A stretch of DNA of 8,114 nt from Kiritimatiellales bacterium (GTDB lineage: Bacteria; Verrucomicrobiota; Kiritimatiellia; Kiritimatiellales; Pontiellaceae). The notes under the pieces are model-generated. The model had not been told where the DNA came from, ran no database searches, and saw only the letters and a program-made list of their open reading frames with translations. Below are positions 1-5,792 of this stretch, in pieces; positions within the stretch are counted from its first letter, which is position 1; each line of letters begins with the position of its first letter. Position numbers and translations under genes: made by a program. Location: NCBI GenBank assembly GCA_030630445.1, contig DAOVNC010000146.1:1-8114 (forward strand), written 5' to 3'.

Positions 1-28
1 ATACGCAATACGCAATACGCAATACGCA
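1..28. repeat. Tandem 7-bp repeat, four copies of ATACGCA
   Basis: Four perfect head-to-tail copies of ATACGCA run from the first base of the window to two bases before the ATG of the next gene. The array touches the window edge, so the true copy number may be higher. It leaves no room for a Shine-Dalgarno sequence ahead of the ATG at 31. It resembles the heptameric short tandem repeats scattered between genes in some bacterial genomes; that parallel is family knowledge, and whether this unit recurs elsewhere in this genome cannot be seen here. Confidence 0.9.
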
Positions 29-30
29 CT

Positions 31-1947
31 ATGAAATGGAACGATCCAGATTTTCTGATGTGGCTACTCGCGTTGCTGCCGCTATTGCTCATCACCGGAC
101 TGATGATCCGGCGGAGGGAAACGCTATTGGCGAAAATGGCCGAAAAGGGTCTATGGTCGTCTATGCTTCCGGGGCATTCGCCCAAACGGCGGCGCATGAA
201 GAACCTGTTGCGGGTTTTGGCGCTGGCGCTGGCGGTCGTTGCGCTGGCCCGTCCGCAATGGGGCTTCAAGTGGGAAAAGGTCCGGCAGCGCGGACTGAGC
301 ATCATTGTTGCGCTCGATACTTCCAAGAGCATGCTCGCGCAGGATATCAAACCCAACCGGTTGCAGCAGGCCAAGTGGGGCGTGCGCGATTTGGTGAAGG
401 AACTCAAGGGCGACCGCATCGGGCTGGTGGCCTTTGCGGGCGACGCTTTCCTGCAGTGCCCGGCCACCATCGACTATGCCGCGTTCCTGATGATGCTCGA
501 CGATGTCTACGCCGGCATCATTCCTCTCGGCGGAACCGATATTTTCCAGGCATTGGAAGAGTCGATCGACAGTTTCGACAAGGAGACGGTGGCAGACAAG
601 GTGATCGTTCTGATCTCCGACGGCGAAGGCCATACAGGTGATCCGCTAACCCTGCTCCCCCGCCTGAAGGAGGAAAAGATCCGTGTCTTTGCCATTGGCG
701 TTGGGACGCTGGAAGGCGACATGATTGAAACTTCGGAAGGCCTCGTCAAGGATAGCTCGGGCAACGTGATCAAAAGCTCGCTGAACGAAAGCATGCTCGA
801 ACGCATCGCTCTCGAGACGGGCGGAGACTATGTCCGCTCCGCACCGGGCGACTTTGGGATGGAGCGCGTCTACCAGGAGGGCATCGCCGATCTCCAGCGC
901 GAGGAGCGCGAATCGCGCATGGCCAAAACCTGGACGGAGCGCTTCCAGTGGTTTATGGGCGCGGCACTGCTTCTGCTACTGATCGAAGCCGCTGTGCGTC
1001 CGGTTAAGTTTAACCGCAAAAGAACACAAGGAACGCAAAACAAAGCGACCAAGAATTCTTTGAGTTCTCTGCGTTCTTTCGTGGTTCCACTTCTTTTGCT
1101 CCTGCCGGCATTGTCCTTTGCGGAGGAGACGCCGCGGTCGGCGATGCGCAAGGGACTGAGGCTCTATAAGACGGGCGACTATACCAACGCCGTTGGATTC
1201 CTGGAAAAAACCGCGCTGGAATTTCCGGATATTGGAAACTACAACCTTGGCAACGCGCACTACCGCAATGGTGATTTCGAAGCGGCGGAGCATGCCTACA
1301 ACGAAGTGCTGCGCACGACCGATTTGACATTGCAGGCAAAGGCCTACTTCAATCTCGGAAACGCCCTGCTGGCGCGCACCACGATGATGACCGGCCCCGA
1401 GCAGATCGGCCTCGCCGCTGAGCTGGCCTTCCAGGCGGCGGACATGTACGAAAAAACGATCCTGCTCGATCCGGAAGACCTGGACGCGAAACAAAACTAT
1501 GAAAAGGCGCAGCGGCTACGGCTTAAACTGGAATACACAAAGGGAAAGTGGCTGTTCGACCACGCGGAATCCCTGTTGCAGCAATACAAAGCGAAAGACG
1601 CGAAAAAATACTACCGGCAAGCCCATATCCAGTTTGAACATATTCTTGGGAACGTCGATCCAATGCACGGTGAATCAAAGCAATATTTGCCGAAGATTGC
1701 CGAGCGGCTGGAGTTGCTGCGCAACGCGGTCGAGGAAGCGGAGCGAGATCTAAAGATCGCCTTTCAACAAATCGACGACTATCAGTACATGCTGGGCAAC
1801 CAGCGGTTGACAACCGAGACCGACAACCGGAAGTATGCCTTCGACCTAAAACCGGATTTAAAGAAGTCGTATGAAGAAACCATCCAGAAAAACCAGAAAG
1901 TGCTGGAGATTATCAGGGAACTCACCACGCTGAACATCGTCGAATGA
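31..1947 (+). CDS. batB: BatB-like VWA membrane protein fused to a BatC-like periplasmic TPR domain
   Basis: This 638-residue protein combines two Bat-operon modules. Residues 9-26 and 58-74 are hydrophobic helices separated by a very basic loop (RRRE, PKRRR), as in the N-terminal region of BatA/BatB. Residues 90-285 form a VWA domain with the metal site complete: DTSKS at 96-100 (DxSxS), GGTD at 167-170 and SDGEG at 196-200. A third helix lies at 307-322. BatB proteins normally stop soon after this point. Here a basic linker (324-348) leads to a second export-like hydrophobic stretch (349-364, ending ALSFA) and then TPR units at about 370-490, including YNLGN and FNLGNAL. The rest, to residue 638, is helical and charged. 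Predicted topology places both VWA and TPR in the periplasm. No Shine-Dalgarno precedes the ATG at 31. The end overlaps the next start by ATGA. Domain calls are strong; the choice of BatB over BatA rests on gene order. Confidence 0.9.
   Translation: MKWNDPDFLMWLLALLPLLLITGLMIRRRETLLAKMAEKGLWSSMLPGHSPKRRRMKNLLRVLALALAVVALARPQWGFKWEKVRQRGLSIIVALDTSKSMLAQDIKPNRLQQAKWGVRDLVKELKGDRIGLVAFAGDAFLQCPATIDYAAFLMMLDDVYAGIIPLGGTDIFQALEESIDSFDKETVADKVIVLISDGEGHTGDPLTLLPRLKEEKIRVFAIGVGTLEGDMIETSEGLVKDSSGNVIKSSLNESMLERIALETGGDYVRSAPGDFGMERVYQEGIADLQREERESRMAKTWTERFQWFMGAALLLLLIEAAVRPVKFNRKRTQGTQNKATKNSLSSLRSFVVPLLLLLPALSFAEETPRSAMRKGLRLYKTGDYTNAVGFLEKTALEFPDIGNYNLGNAHYRNGDFEAAEHAYNEVLRTTDLTLQAKAYFNLGNALLARTTMMTGPEQIGLAAELAFQAADMYEKTILLDPEDLDAKQNYEKAQRLRLKLEYTKGKWLFDHAESLLQQYKAKDAKKYYRQAHIQFEHILGNVDPMHGESKQYLPKIAERLELLRNAVEEAERDLKIAFQQIDDYQYMLGNQRLTTETDNRKYAFDLKPDLKKSYEETIQKNQKVLEIIRELTTLNIVE
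1012..1086. repeat. Imperfect palindromic repeat built of ~9-bp units, inside the fused bat gene
   Basis: The left arm starts AACCGCAAAAGAACACAAGG at 1012 and the right arm ends CTGCGTTCTTTCGTGGTT at 1086. The reverse complement of the right arm matches the left at roughly three quarters of about 28 positions, and most differences are transitions, as in a decaying hairpin. Within each arm the sequence repeats about every 9 bases (GAACACAAG/GAACGCAAA; TTCTTTGAG/TTCTCTGCG). The element is 75 bp, exactly 25 codons, and encodes the low-complexity basic linker at residues about 328-352 between the BatB-like and BatC-like modules. It looks like an intergenic repeat now read through as coding sequence. 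Confidence 0.7.
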
Positions 1948-2441
1948 AAATCCTCGCATCCATTTTAACCATGGGCCTTGCCGTTGCGGGTGCCCTCGCG
2001 GACTCCACCGAGGTCGACGCGCAATATTTCCATCCGGCGGCAAGCCTGTATATCCAAGGCGACACGGCCAGCGCCAGCAACCTCGTGGCACAGGGGCTTT
2101 CCATCCATCCCGACGACGGAAAACTGAAGCGGCTCAAGGAGCTGATGGAAAAGCAACAAGAGCAGCCGCAGCAGGATCAAGAAAACAAGGACGACCAGCA
2201 ACAAAACCAAGAGCAGCAACAGGATGACCCGGAAGAGCAGGGTCAACAGCCGCCGCCAGAACAGGAACAACCGCCGGAGCAGAAACAACCGCCGGAGAAA
2301 CCCGAGCCGCAAAACGCGGAGCAGATGAGCAAAGACGAGGCGGAGCAATTGCTCGATGCCATGCGGCAGGAGGAGAAGAACAAGCGCCTTCAACTGCACC
2401 CCGTCATGGGCGCACCGGTGAAGGTGGATAAGGACTGGTAG
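1944..2441 (+). CDS. batC: Small exported Q/P/E-rich BatC-tail-like protein ending in KDW
   Basis: This 165-residue protein has a short signal peptide (1-19, MKILASILTM then a GALA cleavage site), one TPR-like helical hairpin at about 28-70, a glutamine/proline/glutamate-rich spacer at 71-127, and a conserved-looking tail (MSKDEAEQLLDAMRQEEKNK, ending VDKDW). The MSxxEAxxLLDAM...KDW tail is what I associate with the C-terminus of BatC proteins. A full BatC also carries several TPRs, and those sit here in the preceding fused gene, so BatC appears divided between two genes. The spacer includes an 18-bp tandem duplication (2268 and 2286) encoding QPPEQK/QPPEK. The ATG at 1944 overlaps the upstream TGA and has no clear Shine-Dalgarno, suggesting translational coupling. 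The Bat context is secure; the symbol is tentative. Confidence 0.75.
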   Translation: MKILASILTMGLAVAGALADSTEVDAQYFHPAASLYIQGDTASASNLVAQGLSIHPDDGKLKRLKELMEKQQEQPQQDQENKDDQQQNQEQQQDDPEEQGQQPPPEQEQPPEQKQPPEKPEPQNAEQMSKDEAEQLLDAMRQEEKNKRLQLHPVMGAPVKVDKDW

Positions 2442-2444
2442 GAG
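2440..2444 (+). promoter_or_regulatory. Shine-Dalgarno AGGAG selecting the TTG start of batD
   Basis: AGGAG overlaps the TAG stop of the upstream gene and lies 9 nt before the TTG at 2454. No ATG or GTG in the right frame is near. This is the main reason for choosing TTG 2454 over the in-frame TTG at 2475, which has no Shine-Dalgarno. Confidence 0.7.
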
Positions 2445-2448
2445 CAGA

Positions 2449-2483
2449 GAAACTTGAAACTTGAAACCGAAAACTTGAAACCG
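2449..2483. repeat. Tandem 7-bp repeat (five GAAACTT-like units) spanning the batD start codon
   Basis: Five adjacent 7-bp units read GAAACTT, GAAACTT, GAAACCG, AAAACTT, GAAACCG. The period is exactly 7 with no spacer. Three units end in TT followed by G or A, so TTG triplets recur across the array; the first (2454) is the likely start of batD and another (2475) is in the same frame. The translated part gives the odd leader MKLETENLKP before the signal-peptide core. The unit differs from ATACGCA at the batB start but has the same length. Confidence 0.85.
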
Positions 2484-4223
2484 CTTCTCCCATTCATCGC
2501 AAGCCTTCTGCTTGCGGCGAGCGCTTTGGGGGCGGATGTGCGCATGAGCGTGGAGCCGCAATTGATCAGCCTGCTCGACCGCGCCGTCCTCAAAATCGAG
2601 TTTATCGACACCAAGGGCGATGCGGTCGATATCCCTGAGATCGAGGGCCTGAAGATCGAATATCAGGGACAGAGTTCCGAAACACGCATCGTCAACCTCA
2701 AGCGCAGTTCAAAGGTCATTCACAACTATATCATCACCCCGAGCAAGGTCGGCGACTACACGATCGGTCCCGTCACCTGCAAATACAAGGGAGGCGAAAA
2801 AGCGGTTTCTGCGCAACTGCGGGTCATCAAGCCAGAGAATGACAAGGAGGTTCAGCAACTTTCCGAAATCCTGTTTTCGCGGATTTCAACCGACCGCGAA
2901 GCACCCTTTGTCCATGAGCCTTTTGATCTGGATCTCAAGGTCTACATTCGTGACGGGGTACAGATCGACGGCAACTTTAGCCTACGCGGCGGGATCCCGG
3001 AAAGCGGCATGGAAGGAGATCTCGAATGGGAGGTTTCCGGACGGGAACGAACCGAGATCAACGGAGTGATTTTCAATGTCTATACCTTGCACACCACCGC
3101 CAAAACCCTGACGGCCGGAACCTTCAACTTCCGGCCGGAAGTACAGGTCAACATGGTCGTCCCCCGCCAAAACCGCCGCCCCTACGGCTTTGACGACCCC
3201 TTTTTCGGCGACCTTTTCGGGCGGCAGGAAGTCCGCCCGATCACGCTCGACTGCAATCTGCTGGAAGTCGCGGTGCAACCCATACCGATGGAACGCCGGC
3301 CCGATAGCTTTACCGGCGGCGTCGGCGTTTTCGACTTCGCGGTCGAGGTCGGCCCGGCCCAGGTGAAGGCGGGCGAACCGATCACGGTGAAAATGTGGGT
3401 GTTCGGTCGCGGCAACATCAGCCAGATCACGCCACCCACGCTTGAAGACAGCCACGATCTCAAACTCTACGAAGTGCGGACACGGCCTACGCAAAACCCA
3501 AACGAAGTGCTTTTTGAGCAGGTGGTGATTCCAAAATCGGATACGGTCACGGAGATTCCGGCCCTTTCGTTCTCCTACTTCAACACCAAGACCTCCGACT
3601 TCCGGACGTTGGAAAGAGGGCCCTTCCCCGTCACCGTCGAGGCCATGCCGCAGCAGGCCGCGCAACTGATCGCCACGGCCCCGAGCACCATCCAGCAGGA
3701 AACCAAGATCCTCGGCCGCGATATTGTCTATCTGAAACCCGCGCCAAGAAACTGGCAGGTCTCCCGGCGTGATGCGTGGTATCGAACCAAAGCCTTCTAC
3801 GCAATCCTCGCCCTCCCGGCGCTCCTTCTGCTCGCTGTCGCCGGGATCACGGCCAACCGCAACGCGCTGGCCAACGACGTTGCCCGGGCGCGGCGGCAGA
3901 AAGCGCCGAGGGCCGCGCGCAAGAATCTCCAGCGCGCCGAACAAGCCCTGCGCAAGCGGAACGAAGCCGCCTTCCATGAAGCCCTGTGGAACACACTCGC
4001 GGATTATTTCGGGCACCGCCTCAACCTCGCCCCCGGCGAGGTTGACCTGCAAACCGTACTCGCCCGAATGCCGCAGGAGTCCGAAGCGCTGGAAACCCTC
4101 TTCAACACCATCGAGCAACGCCGCTACGGACTAGGTTCCGGAAAAAGCTCCAAAGCGGAAAAGAAAATCCTGCTCCGGCAACTCGCCGCCACCCTCAGGA
4201 AATGCGAAAGGATCAAGCTATGA
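2454..4223 (+). CDS. batD: BatD, periplasmic membrane-anchored Bat protein
   Basis: The 589-residue product has the layout of BatD (oxygen-tolerance family). A signal peptide core spans about 9-26 and ends ALGA. A long beta-rich periplasmic region at about 28-430 holds Ig-like repeats, an aromatic/acidic segment FDDPFFGDLFGR at 246-257 of the kind common in BatD, and the phrases VGDYTIGPV and AGEPITVKMWV typical of its sandwich domains. A single transmembrane helix lies at about 445-466, followed by a basic, helical cytoplasmic tail of about 120 residues (KNLQRAEQALRKRNEAAFHE, then QRRYG). Translation most likely starts at TTG 2454 behind AGGAG. Starting at TTG 2475 would give a more ordinary signal peptide (MKPLLPFIASLLL) but without a ribosome binding site. 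The stop overlaps the batE ATG. Molecular function is unproven in the family; a structural role with the VWA and TPR partners is inferred. Confidence 0.92.
   Translation: MKLETENLKPLLPFIASLLLAASALGADVRMSVEPQLISLLDRAVLKIEFIDTKGDAVDIPEIEGLKIEYQGQSSETRIVNLKRSSKVIHNYIITPSKVGDYTIGPVTCKYKGGEKAVSAQLRVIKPENDKEVQQLSEILFSRISTDREAPFVHEPFDLDLKVYIRDGVQIDGNFSLRGGIPESGMEGDLEWEVSGRERTEINGVIFNVYTLHTTAKTLTAGTFNFRPEVQVNMVVPRQNRRPYGFDDPFFGDLFGRQEVRPITLDCNLLEVAVQPIPMERRPDSFTGGVGVFDFAVEVGPAQVKAGEPITVKMWVFGRGNISQITPPTLEDSHDLKLYEVRTRPTQNPNEVLFEQVVIPKSDTVTEIPALSFSYFNTKTSDFRTLERGPFPVTVEAMPQQAAQLIATAPSTIQQETKILGRDIVYLKPAPRNWQVSRRDAWYRTKAFYAILALPALLLLAVAGITANRNALANDVARARRQKAPRAARKNLQRAEQALRKRNEAAFHEALWNTLADYFGHRLNLAPGEVDLQTVLARMPQESEALETLFNTIEQRRYGLGSGKSSKAEKKILLRQLAATLRKCERIKL
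4207..4212 (+). promoter_or_regulatory. Shine-Dalgarno AAAGGA selecting the ATG at 4220 for batE
   Basis: AAAGGA sits 7 nt before the ATG at 4220, which overlaps the batD TGA as ATGA. This supports ATG 4220 over the in-frame ATG at 4202, which lies deep inside batD and has no such site. Confidence 0.7.
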
Positions 4224-5038
4224 CGTTAAGGGTTTGTAGTTCCGCCTTCAGGCGGCTTCGCAGAATCGGCTTTGCATGCAAACCGCCTAAAGGCGGAACT
4301 ACGAGCCTATTCCTTCTGTCCGCACTTCTGGTTTTTTCCCCTTTAGCAGAGGCGGCGCAAACCAACCCATCGGAAGTTTTCCTCAAGGCCCAAGCCGCCT
4401 ACGACGACGGTCGCTATGCCGAGGCATCGTTGCTCTACGAAGAATTGCTCAGCAACGGCGTCGCCAATGTGGAGGTGCGGTACAATCTGGCCAACGCCTA
4501 TTTCAAAAACGCCCAACTGCCGGAAGCCGTCTGGCACTACCGCAAGGCATGGTATGCCGCCCCGCGCGATCCGGACATCCGCGCCAATATGCACTTTGCC
4601 CTCAACGCCGCGGGTGCCGCCGAACCCGCACCCGGCTTCCTCGAAAAAACCTTGTCCATCCTATCGCAAAACGAATGGATCATGGCCGCCATCGGTGCCT
4701 ATATCCTCTTCACGCTTCTACTCATCCTCGGGCTGCTCGTCCGCCCGTTCAAACGGGCGCTCTTCAAGCTCAGCCTTTTCCCGGCCGCGCTCATCCTCGT
4801 TGCCGCCGGCGGGTGGTGGCACTGGCAACAGCTCGTCGCCAACCCGGAATGGGTCGTCGTCAAATCCGGCGCCACCGCACTCTACGGCCCCGTCGAGGGA
4901 AGCACCGCCCACTACGAGCTGCCGCTTGCGGCCTTGGTCCACCAGCGCAGCGCAGATTCCAAGGGGTGGATCGAAGTCGAGTATGACGGGAAGAACGGAT
5001 GGCTGAAAGAGGAATACATTCATCGCGTTTCTCCTTGA
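4220..5038 (+). CDS. batE: BatE, TPR plus SH3-like membrane protein
   Basis: The 272-residue product (from ATG 4220) has an export signal with hydrophobic core at about 29-42 (SLFLLSALLVFS, then AEAA), TPR units at about 50-130 (DGRYAEASLLYEELL; VRYNLANAYFKNAQLPEAVW), two membrane helices at about 153-174 and 183-199, and a C-terminal SH3-like domain at about 208-272 (VVVKSGATALYGP, GWIEVEYDGKNGWLKEEYI). That order is diagnostic for BatE. The N-terminal 28 residues are abnormal for a signal peptide: they are cysteine- and arginine-rich (CSSAFRRLRRIGFACKPPK) and come from a palindromic repeat read in frame. Either the signal tolerates a long basic n-region, or export is altered. I see no good alternative start downstream of the repeat, since no ATG/GTG/TTG there has a ribosome binding site. 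It is the last gene of the Bat block. Confidence 0.92.
   Translation: MTLRVCSSAFRRLRRIGFACKPPKGGTTSLFLLSALLVFSPLAEAAQTNPSEVFLKAQAAYDDGRYAEASLLYEELLSNGVANVEVRYNLANAYFKNAQLPEAVWHYRKAWYAAPRDPDIRANMHFALNAAGAAEPAPGFLEKTLSILSQNEWIMAAIGAYILFTLLLILGLLVRPFKRALFKLSLFPAALILVAAGGWWHWQQLVANPEWVVVKSGATALYGPVEGSTAHYELPLAALVHQRSADSKGWIEVEYDGKNGWLKEEYIHRVSP
4236..4302. repeat. GTAG-ended double palindrome (REP/BIME-like) within the 5' end of batE
   Basis: The left arm GTAGTTCCGCCTTCAGGCGG (4236-4255) and right arm CCGCCTAAAGGCGGAACTAC (4283-4302) are inverted copies matching at 19 of 20 positions. Each arm is itself a hairpin (CCGCCT-2 nt-AGGCGG). The 27-nt spacer ends in the perfect palindrome TTTGCATGCAAA (4271-4282). 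Both outer ends read GTAG going inward, which is the tetranucleotide at the foot of REP hairpins mobilised by RAYT-type transposases. The element lies wholly inside the batE reading frame and encodes about 22 residues ahead of the signal-peptide core. REP identity is inferred from shape; no transposase is in the window. Confidence 0.82.
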
Positions 5039-5074
5039 TAAACAAGGGGCATTCATCCATAAATCGTTTTTTAT

Positions 5075-5296
5075 ATGAAGACTAAAAAAGGTCCATTCCA
5101 TCCACAGGCGCTACTCTGGTGGGTAGCCATCATTGCACTGGCGGTGTCCGGTGCGCTCTACTTCTTTCTCAAGGAGCAGGCGCAATACGACGTTGCACTC
5201 GACCAGCGCCGCATGCTGTTCCCGCTCATTGGGATCATCATTGCCGGGGTCTGCATCATTGCCGGCACGGCTGGACGCTGGTTCTACCCCAAATAG
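5075..5296 (+). CDS. Small two-helix membrane protein of unknown function
   Basis: The 73-residue product begins with a basic N-terminus (MKTKKGPFHP), has hydrophobic helices at about 11-32 (LLWWVAIIALAVSGALYFFL) and 48-67 (LFPLIGIIIAGVCIIAGTAG), and a short polar loop between them (KEQAQYDVALDQRR). By the positive-inside rule both ends should be cytoplasmic. I do not recognise a family. It follows batE by 36 nt with no strong Shine-Dalgarno, so it may depend on read-through from the Bat operon or start from a weak local promoter. It is a credible gene because of its clean hydrophobic pattern, ATG start and position in a gap between well-packed genes. Confidence 0.7.
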   Translation: MKTKKGPFHPQALLWWVAIIALAVSGALYFFLKEQAQYDVALDQRRMLFPLIGIIIAGVCIIAGTAGRWFYPK

Positions 5297-5306
5297 TCTT
5301 TCCCCC

Positions 5307-5311
5307 AGGAG
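5307..5311 (+). promoter_or_regulatory. Shine-Dalgarno AGGAG selecting a GTG start at 5319
   Basis: AGGAG lies 7 nt upstream of GTG 5319. It fixes the start of the next gene well inside a longer open frame that begins near 5133 and overlaps the previous gene. Confidence 0.75.
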
Positions 5312-5318
5312 CTTCCGC

Positions 5319-5576
5319 GTGAAAGCAGACATTGAATGGGTCGAAAAACTCGGCAACGGCATTAAGCGCAAGATCCGTATCACCTTCCTCGGCAAGGGGA
5401 AAATGAAGTGGCAGACCAAACGCTCCGACGAGGAAATGTGGGACTACGACACCCCGCCCTCCGCCGGCGACTGGAACACCCTCGAAGAAAAAATGGAGGC
5501 GCTCTACAACCGCCGCCGAGAATCCTTCAAGAACCTCGAACTCGTCCGGCAACTCAAAAAAGAAGCGGGCGCATGA
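5319..5576 (+). CDS. Small soluble protein of unknown function (85 aa)
   Basis: Starting from GTG 5319 the product is 85 residues with no signal peptide or membrane segment, so it should be cytoplasmic. The first half looks beta-rich and basic (KRKIRITFLGKGKMKWQTKR). The middle carries an acidic/aromatic stretch (DEEMWDYDTPPSAGDW), and the end is a charged helix (NTLEEKMEALYNRRRESFKN). I do not recognise a family. The stop overlaps the ATG of the S4-domain gene by ATGA, so the two are probably translationally coupled, which gives weak support for a role near RNA or translation. The strong ribosome binding site and the overlap make it a convincing gene. Confidence 0.8.
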   Translation: MKADIEWVEKLGNGIKRKIRITFLGKGKMKWQTKRSDEEMWDYDTPPSAGDWNTLEEKMEALYNRRRESFKNLELVRQLKKEAGA

Positions 5577-5788
5577 AGTTCCCGATCAAAGACGACTACA
5601 TCGAACTCTGCAAGCTGCTCAAGGCCGCCAACCTTGTAATGTCCGGCGGCGAAGGCAAGGAGGTTGTCGCGCAGGGGTTGGTCACCGTCGATGGCCAGCC
5701 CGAATCCCGCAAGCGCTGCAAGATCCGCCCCGGCCAGGTGGTTGGATTCGACGGCAACACCATCGAAGTCGAAGCGGCTTCAGAGTGA
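5573..5788 (+). CDS. S4-domain RNA-binding protein, YbcJ/YaaA type
   Basis: The 71-residue product is essentially one S4 fold: the N-terminal helices (YIELCKLLKAANLVMSGGEG) are followed by the S4 core GLVTVDGQPESRKRCKIRPG at about 35-54 and a closing strand (VVGFDGNTIEVE). Length and layout match stand-alone S4 proteins such as E. coli YbcJ, which are thought to bind structured RNA, probably rRNA. The conserved-looking features are the VxVDGxxExRxxxKIRPGxVV pattern and the basic residues within it. It begins at an ATGA overlap with the upstream gene, has no clear ribosome binding site of its own, and ends 4 nt before the next ATG, so it lies in the middle of a three-gene unit. Confidence 0.88.
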   Translation: MKFPIKDDYIELCKLLKAANLVMSGGEGKEVVAQGLVTVDGQPESRKRCKIRPGQVVGFDGNTIEVEAASE

Positions 5789-5792
5789 TGCA

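Noticed and set aside
1..28. CRISPR array
   Set aside because: The 7-bp units are contiguous with no spacers, and no cas gene is nearby.
3113..3136. Perfect 8-bp inverted repeat GGCCGGAA-8 nt-TTCCGGCC inside batD
   Set aside because: It encodes an ordinary part of the periplasmic domain (AGTFNFRPEV). Such GC-rich short palindromes arise often by chance, and there is no T-run or GTAG motif.
2982..4118. Long antisense open frame (378 codons) opposite batD
   Set aside because: It lies wholly within batD, whose domains and codon pattern are clear. The antisense product is a low-complexity G/R/E-rich sequence with no recognisable domain, as expected from GC-rich third positions.
4202..4219. Upstream ATG at 4202 as the batE start
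   Set aside because: It is in frame but overlaps batD by 22 nt and lacks a ribosome binding site, whereas ATG 4220 has AAAGGA at 7 nt and the ATGA overlap.
5035..5063. Possible sigma70-type promoter TTGATA-17 nt-CATAAA before the small membrane protein
   Set aside because: The -35 match is good but the -10 is only 4 of 6. The transcript would begin about 5 nt before the ATG, and the -35 overlaps the batE stop. It is possible but not strong enough to list as a feature.
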